Source of the DNA: Firmicutes bacterium UBA7510
Lineage (GTDB): Bacteria; Bacillota; Clostridia; Tissierellales; Sedimentibacteraceae
Reading direction: 5' to 3'
DNA: 20,152 bases
NCBI GenBank assembly: GCA_002479485.1
Contig: DLNM01000030.1
Coordinates: 1-20,152, forward strand
Shown here: piece after piece, positions 7,282-15,954 of the stretch
How the letters are laid out: the number at the start of each line of letters is the position of its first letter
How positions within the stretch are numbered: position 1 is the first letter of the stretch
Program-made: the position numbers and the translations under genes
Notes under the pieces: generated by a model
What the model saw: the letters and a program-made list of their open reading frames with translations, nothing else
Databases searched by the model: none
Told to the model about the DNA's origin: nothing

Positions 7282-8172
7282 ATGACAACTGAAATTGTGT
7301 TACAGGGAGTAAATAAATTTTATGGGAAAAAACAAGCATTAAAAAATGTTAATTTGAAAATAAATGAAGGGATGTTTGGACTACTTGGAAGAAATGGTGC
7401 TGGAAAGACTACACTTATGAAAATTCTAGCAACTTTAATTCAAAAAAATAATGGAGAAGTCTTTGTATGCGGTTTACCTATAAATAATGCTAAGGAAATA
7501 AGAAGTATTATAGGATATTTACCACAAGACTTTTCTATGTATGGAAATATGACAGCCTATGAAGCATTAGATTATTTAGGCGTTCTATCTTGTATGAATA
7601 AGAGTGATAGAATGAAGATAATCCCTGAACTTCTTGAGAAAGTTAATTTGCATAATAACCATAAAACTAAAGTAAAAGCTATGTCTGGAGGAATGAAAAG
7701 AAGACTTGGTATTGCTCAGGCAATTTTACATAATCCCAAGGTGTTGATAGTTGATGAACCTACTGCAGGGCTAGATCCCGAGGAAAGGGTTAGATTTAGA
7801 AATTTACTGTGCGAAATAGCCGAGAATAGAATAGTTATTTTGTCAACGCACATTGTAGGAGATATAGAAGCAACATGTGAAAATGTAGCAGTTTTAGATG
7901 AGGGAATAGTTTTATATAATGGTACAGTAACTAAACTATTAGAAGATGCAAGAGGCAAGATATATTCAGCAGATGTTTCAAAGTTAGAGATAGAAAATGT
8001 TAAAAAAAGATTTACTATAAATAGTATGGTTACAATGGGCAATCATATTAATGTTCGTTTTATTGTTGATGATAATAATAAAGATGCTTTGTTTAAGGGA
8101 GCTAGTGTATGTGAGGCAAATGTTGAAGATGCTTATATGTATCTAATGCACAAAAAAAGAGGTGAAAGATAA
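7282..8172 (+). CDS. ABC transporter ATP-binding protein
   Basis: A cytoplasmic ATPase of 296 residues that powers the two membrane proteins encoded next. Walker A is GRNGAGKTT (36-44). The signature is MSGGMKRRLGIAQ (from residue 134, a common variant of LSGGQ). Walker B is VLIVDEPTAGLDP (from 154), and the switch His is in ILSTHI. The tail after about residue 220 is a short variable extension seen in drug and peptide exporters of the CcmA/NatA type. AGGAG precedes the ATG at 7282. Its TAA shares one base with the ATG of the first permease, so the genes are translationally coupled. Confidence 0.93.
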   Translation: MTTEIVLQGVNKFYGKKQALKNVNLKINEGMFGLLGRNGAGKTTLMKILATLIQKNNGEVFVCGLPINNAKEIRSIIGYLPQDFSMYGNMTAYEALDYLGVLSCMNKSDRMKIIPELLEKVNLHNNHKTKVKAMSGGMKRRLGIAQAILHNPKVLIVDEPTAGLDPEERVRFRNLLCEIAENRIVILSTHIVGDIEATCENVAVLDEGIVLYNGTVTKLLEDARGKIYSADVSKLEIENVKKRFTINSMVTMGNHINVRFIVDDNNKDALFKGASVCEANVEDAYMYLMHKKRGER

Positions 8173-9368
8173 TGTTTATTGAGTTGTTTCTTAAGGAGTG
8201 TAAACAGGTTCTAAAAAGTCTTACATACCTTATAATTGTAGCATTTATAATTCTATTTTACTTTACTCAATTTGATTCATCTAATACTGTAGTTAAACCC
8301 AAAGAAGGGCTTGAAAGCTATGGATCAAAATATAGCGATGATAAGAATGTAATTATGAGAGAATCATTAAGAGGATTAGTATATGAATATTCAGCTAATT
8401 CATATATTGCCTATCCAATAGGTTTTTATAAACAGGTTATTATGAAAGATGAAAAACAAGTTAAAATTAAGGATATCATTGAAAAAATTACTGGATTACC
8501 AATAGATAAGGTTGAAAAGTTAGGTAGAAATGAAATCTTTCCAGATTCAAGCATATCATATGAACAATTTGAAGATCTTATGGGAAAAGCCGACAAAATA
8601 ATCGGTGGAGGTACAAATTATACTGAAAAAGCACTATATATCAATGCAGAGGTTCCTATGACTTATGAGGAAGCTTTAGAAGAGTATAATAGCCTTTTAT
8701 ATGATGATAGGATAACAAACGCTACAGCTAGGTTGTTTAGCGATTATATGGGTATTATTCTAGCTATTCTACCGGTGTTTTTAGCTGTTACAAGAAGTCT
8801 AAGAGATAAAAGATCCTTAGCAGATGGAGTTATTTTTGCCAAAAAATCTTCATCAGTTAATATAATATTATCTAGGTATTTAGCTAATGTTGTTATGCTT
8901 TTATTACCATTAATGATTATAGCAATTTTTCCGACTTTAGAATGTAACTATCTTGGTGATATTGTAGGAATAAAGGCAGATTCTCTTGCCTTTTATAAGT
9001 ATATTTTTGCATGGCTTTTACCAACTATTTTAATTACGACCTCTGTAGGTTTCTTTATTACTGAGCTTACAAATAGTGCCTTAGCAATTTTATTTCAAGG
9101 TGGATGGTGGTTTGTATCAATCTTCATGTCTGTTAATAACTTAGTAGGCAATGTTGGAATGAATTTAGTTCCTAGATTTAATAGTGAAGGCAGCTATCAT
9201 GTATTTGAAAAAATATTTGATGAACTTGTTTTAAATAGAATAACATATTCTATTTTAGGTATTTTATTAATACTAGCGACTGTATTTGTTTATGAGACGA
9301 AAAGAAAGGGAAAATGGAATGAACATGGAAAGATATTTAGAAATAAGCAAGATGGGATTTTGGCATAA
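8172..9368 (+). CDS. ABC-2-type transporter permease, first subunit
   Basis: A membrane protein of 398 residues: one segment at about 14-31, a large extracytoplasmic region of about 150 residues (about 35-190), then about five membrane segments from about residue 193 to the end. This is the ABC-2 exporter topology. The large external region could contact a substrate. No enzyme motif is seen, and the sequence is too divergent to name a substrate. It starts within the ATPase stop (TAATG), and its last 50 nt overlap the second permease, so ATPase and both permeases form one operon and probably one complex. Confidence 0.8.
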   Translation: MFIELFLKECKQVLKSLTYLIIVAFIILFYFTQFDSSNTVVKPKEGLESYGSKYSDDKNVIMRESLRGLVYEYSANSYIAYPIGFYKQVIMKDEKQVKIKDIIEKITGLPIDKVEKLGRNEIFPDSSISYEQFEDLMGKADKIIGGGTNYTEKALYINAEVPMTYEEALEEYNSLLYDDRITNATARLFSDYMGIILAILPVFLAVTRSLRDKRSLADGVIFAKKSSSVNIILSRYLANVVMLLLPLMIIAIFPTLECNYLGDIVGIKADSLAFYKYIFAWLLPTILITTSVGFFITELTNSALAILFQGGWWFVSIFMSVNNLVGNVGMNLVPRFNSEGSYHVFEKIFDELVLNRITYSILGILLILATVFVYETKRKGKWNEHGKIFRNKQDGILA

Positions 9369-9954
9369 CTTATTGCCACACTGTTTAATTGCAGTTTTAA
9401 TGTGTCTGTTAGCACCATTTTTTATGGGAGTTGAAGGATTAGATGCTTCGAAAACTGCGTTAACATTAGAGTTTTATATCTCTTTACTTGGAATTATTTT
9501 GTTTACTCCTATATTTATACCTGAACAAGATAAAAACATTAGAGATTTGGTTTTAACTAAAAAAACTTCCGTTATAAAGGTTTACTGCATTAGATTATTT
9601 GAAGCAATTTCTGTACTACTAGTGTTAGTCGTTTTTTTCTTGATTTTTTTAAAATATGGAGAATGTGAATTTCCTTTTATGAAGATGTTTTTTGGCACTG
9701 TAGCAAATACACTTTTTCTTGGAGGTCTTGGGATATTGTCATATAGCTTATTTGACAATATAGCCATTGCTTATATGATACCAATATTTTATTACATAAT
9801 AAATTTTGGTGGTGGCTCTAAATTTGTAGGAAAATTTTATTTGTTTTCTATGGTAAGAGGTAACTACATGGATAAGTGGTATCTCTTTATAGTTGGATTA
9901 TTCTTAATTGCTGCAGGGGTTACATGGAGAGGTATTCAAAATAAATTTAAATAA
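9319..9954 (+). CDS. ABC-2-type transporter permease, second subunit
   Basis: A membrane protein of 211 residues with about six hydrophobic segments and almost no soluble part, a plausible partner for the preceding permease. I chose the ATG at 9319 (AAAGGG about 8 nt upstream); the ATG at 9325 is equally possible. In-frame TTG 9286 and ATG 9292 have no clear ribosome binding site and would lengthen the overlap with the first permease. The substrate is unknown. The context of a two-component system with ATPase and two permeases suggests export of, or protection from, a toxic peptide or other envelope-active compound. A strong terminator follows. Confidence 0.72.
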   Translation: MNMERYLEISKMGFWHNLLPHCLIAVLMCLLAPFFMGVEGLDASKTALTLEFYISLLGIILFTPIFIPEQDKNIRDLVLTKKTSVIKVYCIRLFEAISVLLVLVVFFLIFLKYGECEFPFMKMFFGTVANTLFLGGLGILSYSLFDNIAIAYMIPIFYYIINFGGGSKFVGKFYLFSMVRGNYMDKWYLFIVGLFLIAAGVTWRGIQNKFK

Positions 9955-9955
9955 C

Positions 9956-9980
9956 AAAAATCCACTTTTAGTGGATTTTT
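9956..9980. terminator. Bidirectional terminator between ABC permease and DUF1836 gene
   Basis: The perfect 11-bp stem AAAAATCCACT/AGTGGATTTTT has a TTT loop. It begins 2 nt after the permease stop, and the convergent minus-strand gene ends at 9979 inside it. Confidence 0.88.
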
Positions 9981-10536
9981 ATTTATCGTTATCTTTTTTT
10001 AAGCTATCAATTAATTTTTCTGAAAACATCTTATATGCATTTGCCTTTGCCGTTAAAAGACTTATAAGTATTAATGTTTTTGTTTCGTCATTTTTTAGTT
10101 CTTCGTCATTTTGTAGAATGTTAATGTAGTTATTTATCTCTGATGAAACATTTAAATATTCATTATTAGTATGATTTAAATAAGAAGCATAGATTTCTCT
10201 TAAATTATTATTAGCTAACGAATAGTCAAATAAAATTTTTATATCATCCAATGATAATATTTGCTTCATATAAAAAATAAGAAGTAACTCTATAACATGG
10301 TTAGGAGTGTATTTTTTATTGTCAGGCTTTGAAAGAACCTGTGACTTAACATAATTGTTAATCATTGATTTTGTGTAAATTTTATCCTTCGGGTCACGTT
10401 TAAATTCATCCAATTCATCATTTAAAAAAGTTAAAACTTGTTCCATATAAAGATTTATATTTGGAATTTCTGAAATTTCTATTTTGCAGTCATCTAGAGT
10501 TTTATCTGTTAATTCTAATATTTTTTGTATATTCAT
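9979..10536 (-). CDS. DUF1836 domain protein, putative DNA-binding regulator
   Basis: A cytoplasmic protein of 185 residues. The central part resembles DUF1836: KIYTKSMINNYVKSQVL, then a Lys/Tyr-Thr motif KKYTPNHVIELLLIFYMK and SLDDIK. Members have a MerR-like helix-turn-helix fold and are annotated as putative regulators in Firmicutes; the function is not established. The rest is predicted helical with no membrane segment. The start at 10536 is fixed by GGAGG 5 nt upstream; an in-frame ATG at 10548 overlaps that site and is rejected. It is divergent from the hemolysin III-type gene with about 190 nt between, so it might regulate that neighbour (inference). Confidence 0.78.
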   Translation of the reverse strand: MNIQKILELTDKTLDDCKIEISEIPNINLYMEQVLTFLNDELDEFKRDPKDKIYTKSMINNYVKSQVLSKPDNKKYTPNHVIELLLIFYMKQILSLDDIKILFDYSLANNNLREIYASYLNHTNNEYLNVSSEINNYINILQNDEELKNDETKTLILISLLTAKANAYKMFSEKLIDSLKKDNDK

Positions 10537-10653
10537 AAATACCTCCATGCTATTTTTAGCACAAAATATCTTTAATCAATATTTTATATCAATATGCTAA
10601 TATTATATAGTAATAAAAACTATATTTCAATTGAATTTTTTTATCTATATTGA

Positions 10654-10682
10654 TTGACAAGTATATTAAAATAGAGTATTAT
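10654..10682 (+). promoter_or_regulatory. Sigma-A promoter of the hemolysin III-type gene
   Basis: A perfect TTGACA (10654-10659), a 17-nt spacer and TATTAT (10677-10682) lie about 45 nt before the start codon. Another TATAAT at 10687-10692 has no matching -35. Confidence 0.7.
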
Positions 10683-10725
10683 ATACTATAATACATAGTA
10701 ACAATAACTACATAAGGAGTATGTT

Positions 10726-11376
10726 ATGAATAAAGACAAAAAAGAATTAGTAAGCGCATACACGCATTTAGGGGGAGCAATTTTATCAATTGCTGGATTC
10801 TTCGCTTTGCTTTTTAAAGGTTTAAAAACAAATGATTTTACAATAGAAATATCAGCAATAGTATTTGGATTAAGCATGATATTTTTATATTCAATGAGTG
10901 CTACATATCATATGATAGACTCTTCCAAGACAAAAACAAAACTTGTACTGAGAAAAATTGACCATATTATGATATTTTTTTTAATAGCTGGTACTTATAC
11001 ACCTATATGCCTTATAGCTTTTAAAGATTTGCTAATTGGAAAAATTCTTTTAATTGTTGTTTGGTCAATTACCTTAATAGGATTATTTATAAAATTATTT
11101 TGGATAAATGCTCCAAGATGGGTATGTAGTGGTTTATATATAGCGATGGGGTGGGCTGCAATATTTGCTATCAAGCCTATTATAACTTATTTTGATTCAG
11201 CAACTATATTTTGGTTATTTACTGGTGGCATAATTTATACAGTTGGTGGAGTTATATATGGTCTTAAAAAACCAAACTTTAATTTTAAAAATTTTGGCTT
11301 TCATGAATTATTTCATATTTTCATACTTTTAGGTTCTTTATGCCATTTTATTATGATTTATTGTTATGTAATATAA
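10726..11376 (+). CDS. Hemolysin III / PAQR-family membrane protein
   Basis: A 216-residue integral membrane protein with seven predicted segments, as expected for the YqfA/hemolysin III branch of the PAQR superfamily. Conserved polar motifs seen: SATYHMIDSS, KIDHIMIFFLIAGTYTP, and the C-terminal HELFHIFILLGSLCHF with the His pair that binds metal in the family. The name hemolysin comes from a Bacillus cereus protein; most relatives are not shown to be toxins, and a role in membrane lipid homeostasis is usually proposed. The ATG at 10726 follows AAGGAG. It is monocistronic, with its own promoter and a strong terminator. Confidence 0.9.
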   Translation: MNKDKKELVSAYTHLGGAILSIAGFFALLFKGLKTNDFTIEISAIVFGLSMIFLYSMSATYHMIDSSKTKTKLVLRKIDHIMIFFLIAGTYTPICLIAFKDLLIGKILLIVVWSITLIGLFIKLFWINAPRWVCSGLYIAMGWAAIFAIKPIITYFDSATIFWLFTGGIIYTVGGVIYGLKKPNFNFKNFGFHELFHIFILLGSLCHFIMIYCYVI

Positions 11377-11381
11377 TGAAG

Positions 11382-11426
11382 AAAAATAGCACACAGATTA
11401 GAGTTGATATCTGTGTGCTATTTTTT
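11382..11426 (+). terminator. Intrinsic terminator after the hemolysin III-type gene
   Basis: A perfect 17-bp stem (11382-11398 with 11409-11425, core TAGCACACAGAT/ATCTGTGTGCTA) has a 10-nt loop and ends in TTTTTT. Confidence 0.92.
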
Positions 11427-11446
11427 ATCCCAAGTTTATTTATAAA

Positions 11447-11475
11447 TTGACAAATTAAGGAAATAATGATAATAT
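11447..11475 (+). promoter_or_regulatory. Candidate promoter of glnA
   Basis: TTGACA (11447-11452) is followed after 17 nt by TAATAT (11470-11475), with an extended-type TG at 11467-11468. The leader would be about 60 nt. I saw no clear GlnR-type or other nitrogen-regulator site. Confidence 0.55.
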
Positions 11476-11541
11476 TTTTGTGGAAAACATTTACATAAAT
11501 TATCTTTAGTTTTCTAATAATCTTATAGGGGAGAAGATATT

Positions 11542-12969
11542 ATGTTTACAAGTGTTAGAGAAATGATTGAGTTTTGTAAGACTGAAGAAATTGAAGTAAT
11601 AGATTTTAAGGTTGTAGATTTATCAGGAAAGTGGCATAGATTGTCTATTACAGCTCAAAAGCTTCAAGAAGATATAATGGAGAAGGGTATTGGCTTTGAC
11701 GGTTCAAGCTACGGCTTTTTAACTGTAGAAAAATCAGATATGGTTATGATACCAGATGTATCAACCGCATACATCGATGTATATAAAAAACACAAAACTC
11801 TAATTGTAATTGCGGATATTTATAGCATAAAGGATGGTAAATTATTAAGATTTGAAGATGATCCTAGATATATTGCACAAAAAACCGAGAAATATATGTT
11901 AGACAATAATATAGCTGATACTTGCTTATTAGGTCCTGAATTTGAATTCTATGTTCTTGACCACGCTTCTTTTGAAAATACAGATAAACATATGGAGGTA
12001 ACATTAGATTCTATTCAAGCTGAATGGAATATGTGCCGTAATGATTATCAGAATTTAGGACTTAAGGTTCCTGCTCATGGAGCATATCACTTAGATTCTC
12101 CATTTGATGCAGGGTATGAGTTTAGAACTGAGGCATGTATAGAAGCAGAAAGAATTAATGTTCCTATAAAATATTGCCATGCTGAAAATGGTGGACCGGG
12201 ACAGGCTGAAATAGAGGTTAATTTTGCAGGCATTAAAGAAATGGGCGATAGAACTATGAAGCTTAAAAATTTATTAAATAATTGTGCTCTTAAATGCAAA
12301 AAAACAGTTACCTTCATGCCAAAGCCTTTTGCCAATGAATGTGGAAGTTCACAGCATATACATATGCAATTAAAAAAAGATGGTCAGTACATAATGTATA
12401 AAAAAGGTGGATATTCTGATTTATCAGATATAGCGCTATATGCAATAGCAGGCATTTTAAAACATTTACCAGCCATTACTGCAATAGCCAATCCAACTAC
12501 AAATTCATATAGAAGGTTAGTGCCAGGCTATGAGGCACCTATAAGTATATGCTTTGGCACAGCTAATCGCAGTGCTTCAATAAGAATACCAGGATATACT
12601 ATAACAGAAGATGAAAAAAGATTTGAGCTTCGTTCACCAGATGCCACTTGTAACCCATATTTAACTTATTCAGCAATGATGATGGCTGCATTTGATGGAA
12701 TAATAAATAAGCTAGATTATAAAGAATTTGGACCATACGATATAAATGTGTATGCTTTATCAGTAGAAAAACAAGGTCAAATAAAGAGCCTGCCTACTAG
12801 CTTGATTGATGCAGCTAATGCTTTGGAAAATGACTATGAATTTCTTTTAAAAGGTGGAGTTTTCACTGAAAATATAATTAAAAATCATATAGATAAAATT
12901 AAAAATGATTTTTATACAGTAAATAGGATGCCGCATCCTATTGAATATGTGATGTATTATAATAGTTAG
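11542..12969 (+). CDS. glnA: Glutamine synthetase, type I
   Basis: ATP-dependent synthesis of glutamine from glutamate and ammonia in the cytoplasm; GSI enzymes are dodecamers. The 475 residues are near the longer GSI-beta class (about 470). The N-terminal beta-grasp domain has IDFKVVDLSGKWHRLSI and GIGFDGSSYGF. Metal and substrate motifs are GPEFEFYV, GQAEIEVNF, SSQHIHMQL, NPTTNSYRRLVPGYEAP and RFELRSPD. The usual HxHxS reads HIHMQL, so Ser is replaced by Gln. The region of the adenylylation Tyr (NLYDLP in GSI-beta) reads NVYALS; whether it is modified is unknown. GGGGAG precedes the ATG at 11542. It is monocistronic, with its own promoter and terminator. Confidence 0.93.
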   Translation: MFTSVREMIEFCKTEEIEVIDFKVVDLSGKWHRLSITAQKLQEDIMEKGIGFDGSSYGFLTVEKSDMVMIPDVSTAYIDVYKKHKTLIVIADIYSIKDGKLLRFEDDPRYIAQKTEKYMLDNNIADTCLLGPEFEFYVLDHASFENTDKHMEVTLDSIQAEWNMCRNDYQNLGLKVPAHGAYHLDSPFDAGYEFRTEACIEAERINVPIKYCHAENGGPGQAEIEVNFAGIKEMGDRTMKLKNLLNNCALKCKKTVTFMPKPFANECGSSQHIHMQLKKDGQYIMYKKGGYSDLSDIALYAIAGILKHLPAITAIANPTTNSYRRLVPGYEAPISICFGTANRSASIRIPGYTITEDEKRFELRSPDATCNPYLTYSAMMMAAFDGIINKLDYKEFGPYDINVYALSVEKQGQIKSLPTSLIDAANALENDYEFLLKGGVFTENIIKNHIDKIKNDFYTVNRMPHPIEYVMYYNS

Positions 12970-12973
12970 AATA

Positions 12974-13018
12974 AAAAACGACTAATTTAACTGAAAATCA
13001 ATTAAATTAGTCGTTTTT
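12974..13018. terminator. Bidirectional terminator after glnA
   Basis: A perfect 17-bp stem (12974-12990 with 13002-13018, core ACGACTAATTTAA/TTAAATTAGTCGT) has an 11-nt loop. It has A- and T-runs on both sides, so it serves glnA and the convergent gene ending at 13021. Confidence 0.9.
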
Positions 13019-13020
13019 AA

Positions 13021-13572
13021 TTATTCTTCCCACCATGTGTAACTTATTGCACAGGAAGGATTGCTTAAATCCATAGTATTTATTAGTATTAGTATAGATT
13101 TACCAGGTGGTATTATTATATTTCCGTGCTTTTGTGAGTTATCTGTATAAAATGGTTGTGATATTTTCAGCAAATTAGGCTCGTTAAGGTATAATAAGTT
13201 ATCATTTCCTTGATAAAATATTACAACTCCATTCGAGTTTGTGTTATATTCTAAACTATTTGAATTTCCGTACATATATTTGAATCCTTCATAGTTTATC
13301 TTCGGATTTAAATATTGACTTTGAATTATAGGTATGCTTGAAAAATTAACTATAGATATACTTTCTACATATATTGTAGATTTTGAATTTTTAGGATTAT
13401 ATAAAGCTCCCCATTGATGCTTTCCGGTACTTAATTGGGGTGTCCCAGAGCTAAATATTAATTTGTTACTGCAATTTTCTGAGTTATATTTCTCGTTTTC
13501 ATCAATATTTAAATCCACTATTTTAGGTTGTTTAATTATTTTGTCATTTTGTAAATTAGAATAATACTTCAT
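13021..13572 (-). CDS. Uncharacterised beta-rich protein, possibly DUF6143-like
   Basis: A 183-residue protein without signal peptide or membrane segment. It is rich in Asn, Ser, Tyr and alternating hydrophobics, which suggests a beta-sandwich. The central LSTGKHQWGALYNPKNSKS and the C-terminal ...ISYTWWEE recall the small Firmicute family I remember as DUF6143, whose function is unknown; this assignment is from memory and weak. A strong AAGGAG lies 7 nt before the ATG at 13572, so it is very likely translated. It is monocistronic, convergent with glnA and upstream of nothing on its strand. Two Cys residues (in ENCSN and PSCAI) have no recognisable metal motif. Confidence 0.6.
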   Translation of the reverse strand: MKYYSNLQNDKIIKQPKIVDLNIDENEKYNSENCSNKLIFSSGTPQLSTGKHQWGALYNPKNSKSTIYVESISIVNFSSIPIIQSQYLNPKINYEGFKYMYGNSNSLEYNTNSNGVVIFYQGNDNLLYLNEPNLLKISQPFYTDNSQKHGNIIIPPGKSILILINTMDLSNPSCAISYTWWEE

Positions 13573-13696
13573 ATCATTACTCCTTGTAAAAAAATCATAT
13601 GAAAATTATATTACAAACATATGCAAAAAAATGCCGTATTGTCTGTATTATACTCTGAAATTTACGACTTTATTTTACATATACCAAAATTAATGA

Positions 13697-13731
13697 ATAA
13701 AAAATAGCAGATAATATTATCATCTGCTATT
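13697..13731 (-). terminator. Intrinsic terminator after the S41 protease gene
   Basis: Read on the minus strand, AATAGCAGAT pairs with ATCTGCTATT across a short AT loop and is followed by TTTTATT. It starts 6 nt after the protease stop. Confidence 0.82.
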
Positions 13732-13737
13732 AATATT

Positions 13738-14973
13738 CTAATTTTTTGTTAGTTTTCCTTTTATAACTTCCACAGCTTTTTGCAATTGATTATCAGTAGA
13801 GTAGTATTCACTGCCATAACCTTCAGTACCTTCATTTAATTCTAAAGTTATATCGGGCTCTATTCCGATACCATGGATGTTAACTCCACTAGGAGTAAAA
13901 TATTCAGAAATTGTCATTTTAACTCCAGAACCGTCAGTTCCAAATCGTTGAATTCTTTGTACAATACCTTTTCCAAATGTTTTAGTACCAATTAAAGTTC
14001 CTGATTTAGTATCTTTAACTGCTCCAGCCATTATTTCTGAAGCACTTGCACTACCTTCATTTACTAAAAGTACGAAAGGTATGTCTATTTTATTTTTATC
14101 TGAATTATAGTATTCTCTTTCCCCAGCCTTTGTTTGAGTATAAGTTACATATCCTTCACCCATAAGCATGTCAGTAATTTCAACAGTAGCATCAATTATA
14201 CCGCCAGGATTATATCTTAAATCAATAACTAATCCTTTCATACCTTGTTTTTCAAGAGCCTTATATTGTGCTTTAAAATCTGCTGCTGTTAGTTCATCAA
14301 AAGTTGTAATTCGTATGTAACCAATATTATCTTCTAGCATGGCCGATTTAACAGTTACTAGCTTAATTTTTTCTCTCATTACGTCAACATCAAAAGTTTG
14401 TGGTTTGCCATCCTTGTCAACTCTTAATATAGTAAGAGTAACACTTGTGTTTGGCATACCCTTCATTATTTTAATTGCATCATCCATTTGCTCAGCTGAA
14501 TATTCAGTTCCATTAATTTTTATAATCTTATCGCCTGTTTTAAGTCCTGCTTTTTCAGCTGGTGTGTCTTCGATGGGGGATACAACCATTATTCTATTAT
14601 CATCGCTAGGAGTAATATAAACGCCTATTCCTTCATATGAGCCTTTCGTTTGTTCTAATAGGGAATTAAATTCCTTTTGTGTCATATATTCAGTGTATGG
14701 ATCACCAAGTGCGTTAAGCATCCCTTTTAATGCACCTTCTAGCATTACTTCCTCGTTGGCTTCATACAAAAAATTCTCTTGTGCATAACTAATTAGTTTT
14801 TCAAATTTATTATACTTTTGTGCATAAGACTTCATTATATTAAAGTCACTTTCTGATACTAATACCTTACCACCAGTCTTAACCATTGCAAAATTGCCAA
14901 AAGTATATGTAGTAAAAGCTGTAATTAGTATTGTTATAACTACGATTAATAATAATTTTTTCTTAGATACCAT
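13738..14973 (-). CDS. ctpA: S41-family carboxyl-terminal processing protease
   Basis: An extracytoplasmic serine protease of 411 residues, anchored by an uncleaved N-terminal membrane segment (about 7-26). A PDZ domain at about 110-190 (YEGIGVYI, DTPAEKAGLKTGDKIIKING) recognises C-terminal substrate ends. The S41 core follows: KGLVIDLRYNPGG, NEGSASASEI with catalytic Ser310, and TFGKGIVQR with Lys335, the Ser-Lys dyad. Length and order match CtpA/CtpB of Firmicutes, which trim envelope or sporulation proteins; the substrate here is unknown. GGGAG precedes the ATG at 14973. It is monocistronic with its own terminator. The 247 nt upstream, up to the tRNA gene, are very AT-rich, and I could not choose a single promoter for it there. 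Confidence 0.92.
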   Translation of the reverse strand: MVSKKKLLLIVVITILITAFTTYTFGNFAMVKTGGKVLVSESDFNIMKSYAQKYNKFEKLISYAQENFLYEANEEVMLEGALKGMLNALGDPYTEYMTQKEFNSLLEQTKGSYEGIGVYITPSDDNRIMVVSPIEDTPAEKAGLKTGDKIIKINGTEYSAEQMDDAIKIMKGMPNTSVTLTILRVDKDGKPQTFDVDVMREKIKLVTVKSAMLEDNIGYIRITTFDELTAADFKAQYKALEKQGMKGLVIDLRYNPGGIIDATVEITDMLMGEGYVTYTQTKAGEREYYNSDKNKIDIPFVLLVNEGSASASEIMAGAVKDTKSGTLIGTKTFGKGIVQRIQRFGTDGSGVKMTISEYFTPSGVNIHGIGIEPDITLELNEGTEGYGSEYYSTDNQLQKAVEVIKGKLTKN

Positions 14974-15175
14974 CTTATCACTCCCACTTCTAATCTCAAA
15001 TTGTATTTAGCTGAACATAATATACTGTGTACTAATATTTATATGCTTCAATAACGCTAATTATCCACACCATCACATATTATATCACAAGTATAATTAT
15101 TTAGTATATAAAAATTTGTTATTTATTATTATACTTTAAAAAATTGATAATAAAAGTAAATATATTATTTTGATA

Positions 15176-15204
15176 TTGAAAATTATATCATATTATATTA
15201 TACT
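15176..15204 (+). promoter_or_regulatory. Candidate tRNA-Arg promoter
   Basis: TTGAAA (15176-15181), a 17-nt spacer and TATACT (15199-15204) lie 16 nt before the mature tRNA 5' end. Confidence 0.55.
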
Positions 15205-15220
15205 AATTTATAGACTAAAT

Positions 15221-15297
15221 GCGCCATTAGCTCAACTGGATAGAGTGGCAGACTTCGAATCTGTAGGTTGGGGGTTCGAAACCCTCATGGCGCACCA
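15221..15297 (+). tRNA. tRNA-Arg (anticodon UCG)
   Basis: A full 77-nt cloverleaf with encoded CCA. The acceptor stem is GCGCCAT/ATGGCGC, the D stem GCTC/GAGT, the anticodon stem GCAGA/TCTGT with loop CTTCGAA (anticodon TCG, reading CGA), and the T arm GGGGG-TTCGAAA-CCCTC. It is a single gene with its own promoter and terminator. tRNA genes are common integration targets, and this one lies at the left edge of the variable cassette region. Confidence 0.95.
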
Positions 15298-15329
15298 ATG
15301 ATATAGTAATTGCAAAGCATTGATAGATT

Positions 15330-15357
15330 AAGCACTTAGTAAATAGGTGCTTTTTTT
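15330..15357 (+). terminator. Intrinsic terminator after tRNA-Arg
   Basis: AAGCACTTA pairs with TAGGTGCTT (one G-T) across a 5-nt loop and runs into seven T residues. Confidence 0.8.
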
Positions 15358-15954
15358 ATGCAAATAACACAACCGTAACACAACGAGAAAAAATATGAAA
15401 TGTTTCAATAAGTTTTATTTATTTTTATTTAATTATAATAGATAGAAGAATGACGTTGCATTGCAGCTCTTTTTTACATAATTTTACAAAATTATTGAAA
15501 AACATAAATTAACATGTTAGAATGTTTTTTATATATACATAAAATGGTTATAAATAATAATTCAAAATTCGATGCAACTCAAACATTTAGATTAATAAAG
15601 CTTTATTTCAATGACATACTTGATATATAGAATTTTAAAATAAAAAAACGTTTACAACTTTATACAGTGATAGTTAAAACGACTATATTTATAAAATATA
15701 GTAAAGAAAAAAGATACACTAAAAGAATTAAGAAGATATTTTTACTATATGGAACTGAAGAAGGGTAGTTTCTAGTATATATGCATCTTTTTATCTATCA
15801 TTAGATAAGTGCAAAAAAGCTAAGATAAAATAAAGATATAAGTATTTACTTATTAAAATATTTATTTGCAATTAATTTGTTAGGATACGGATTTATAGAT
15901 AGGATAGCAAAAAAAATAGTATTTACAAAAAAGACAGTACAAACGTAAATAGTA
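15358..15954. other. Gene-free AT-rich region between tRNA-Arg and the cassette array
   Basis: About 600 nt without a credible ORF on either strand. It holds: a short direct repeat TAACACAAC (in 15365-15386, separated by CG); a terminator-like hairpin AAAAACAT/ATGTTTTT (15498-15529); a 9-bp hairpin ACTATATTT/AAATATAGT (15682-15702); and, close to the array, repeated short words AGTATTTAC (15841 and 15918), GTAAATA (15945) and AGTACAA (15936 and 15951). A weak promoter-like pair TTGTTA-17-TAGGAT (15877-15905) points into the array. An integron would be expected to carry its integrase gene and attI on this side, but no integrase sequence is visible. Confidence 0.6.

Noticed and set aside
9319..9368. 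Frameshift splitting one permease into two
   Set aside because: Each frame has a complete membrane topology, the second has its own plausible start, and a 50-nt overlap is acceptable for paired ABC-2 subunits.
9908..10129. Forward ORF across the terminator between the permease and the DUF1836 gene
   Set aside because: It runs through a strong bidirectional terminator and is antisense to the DUF1836 gene.
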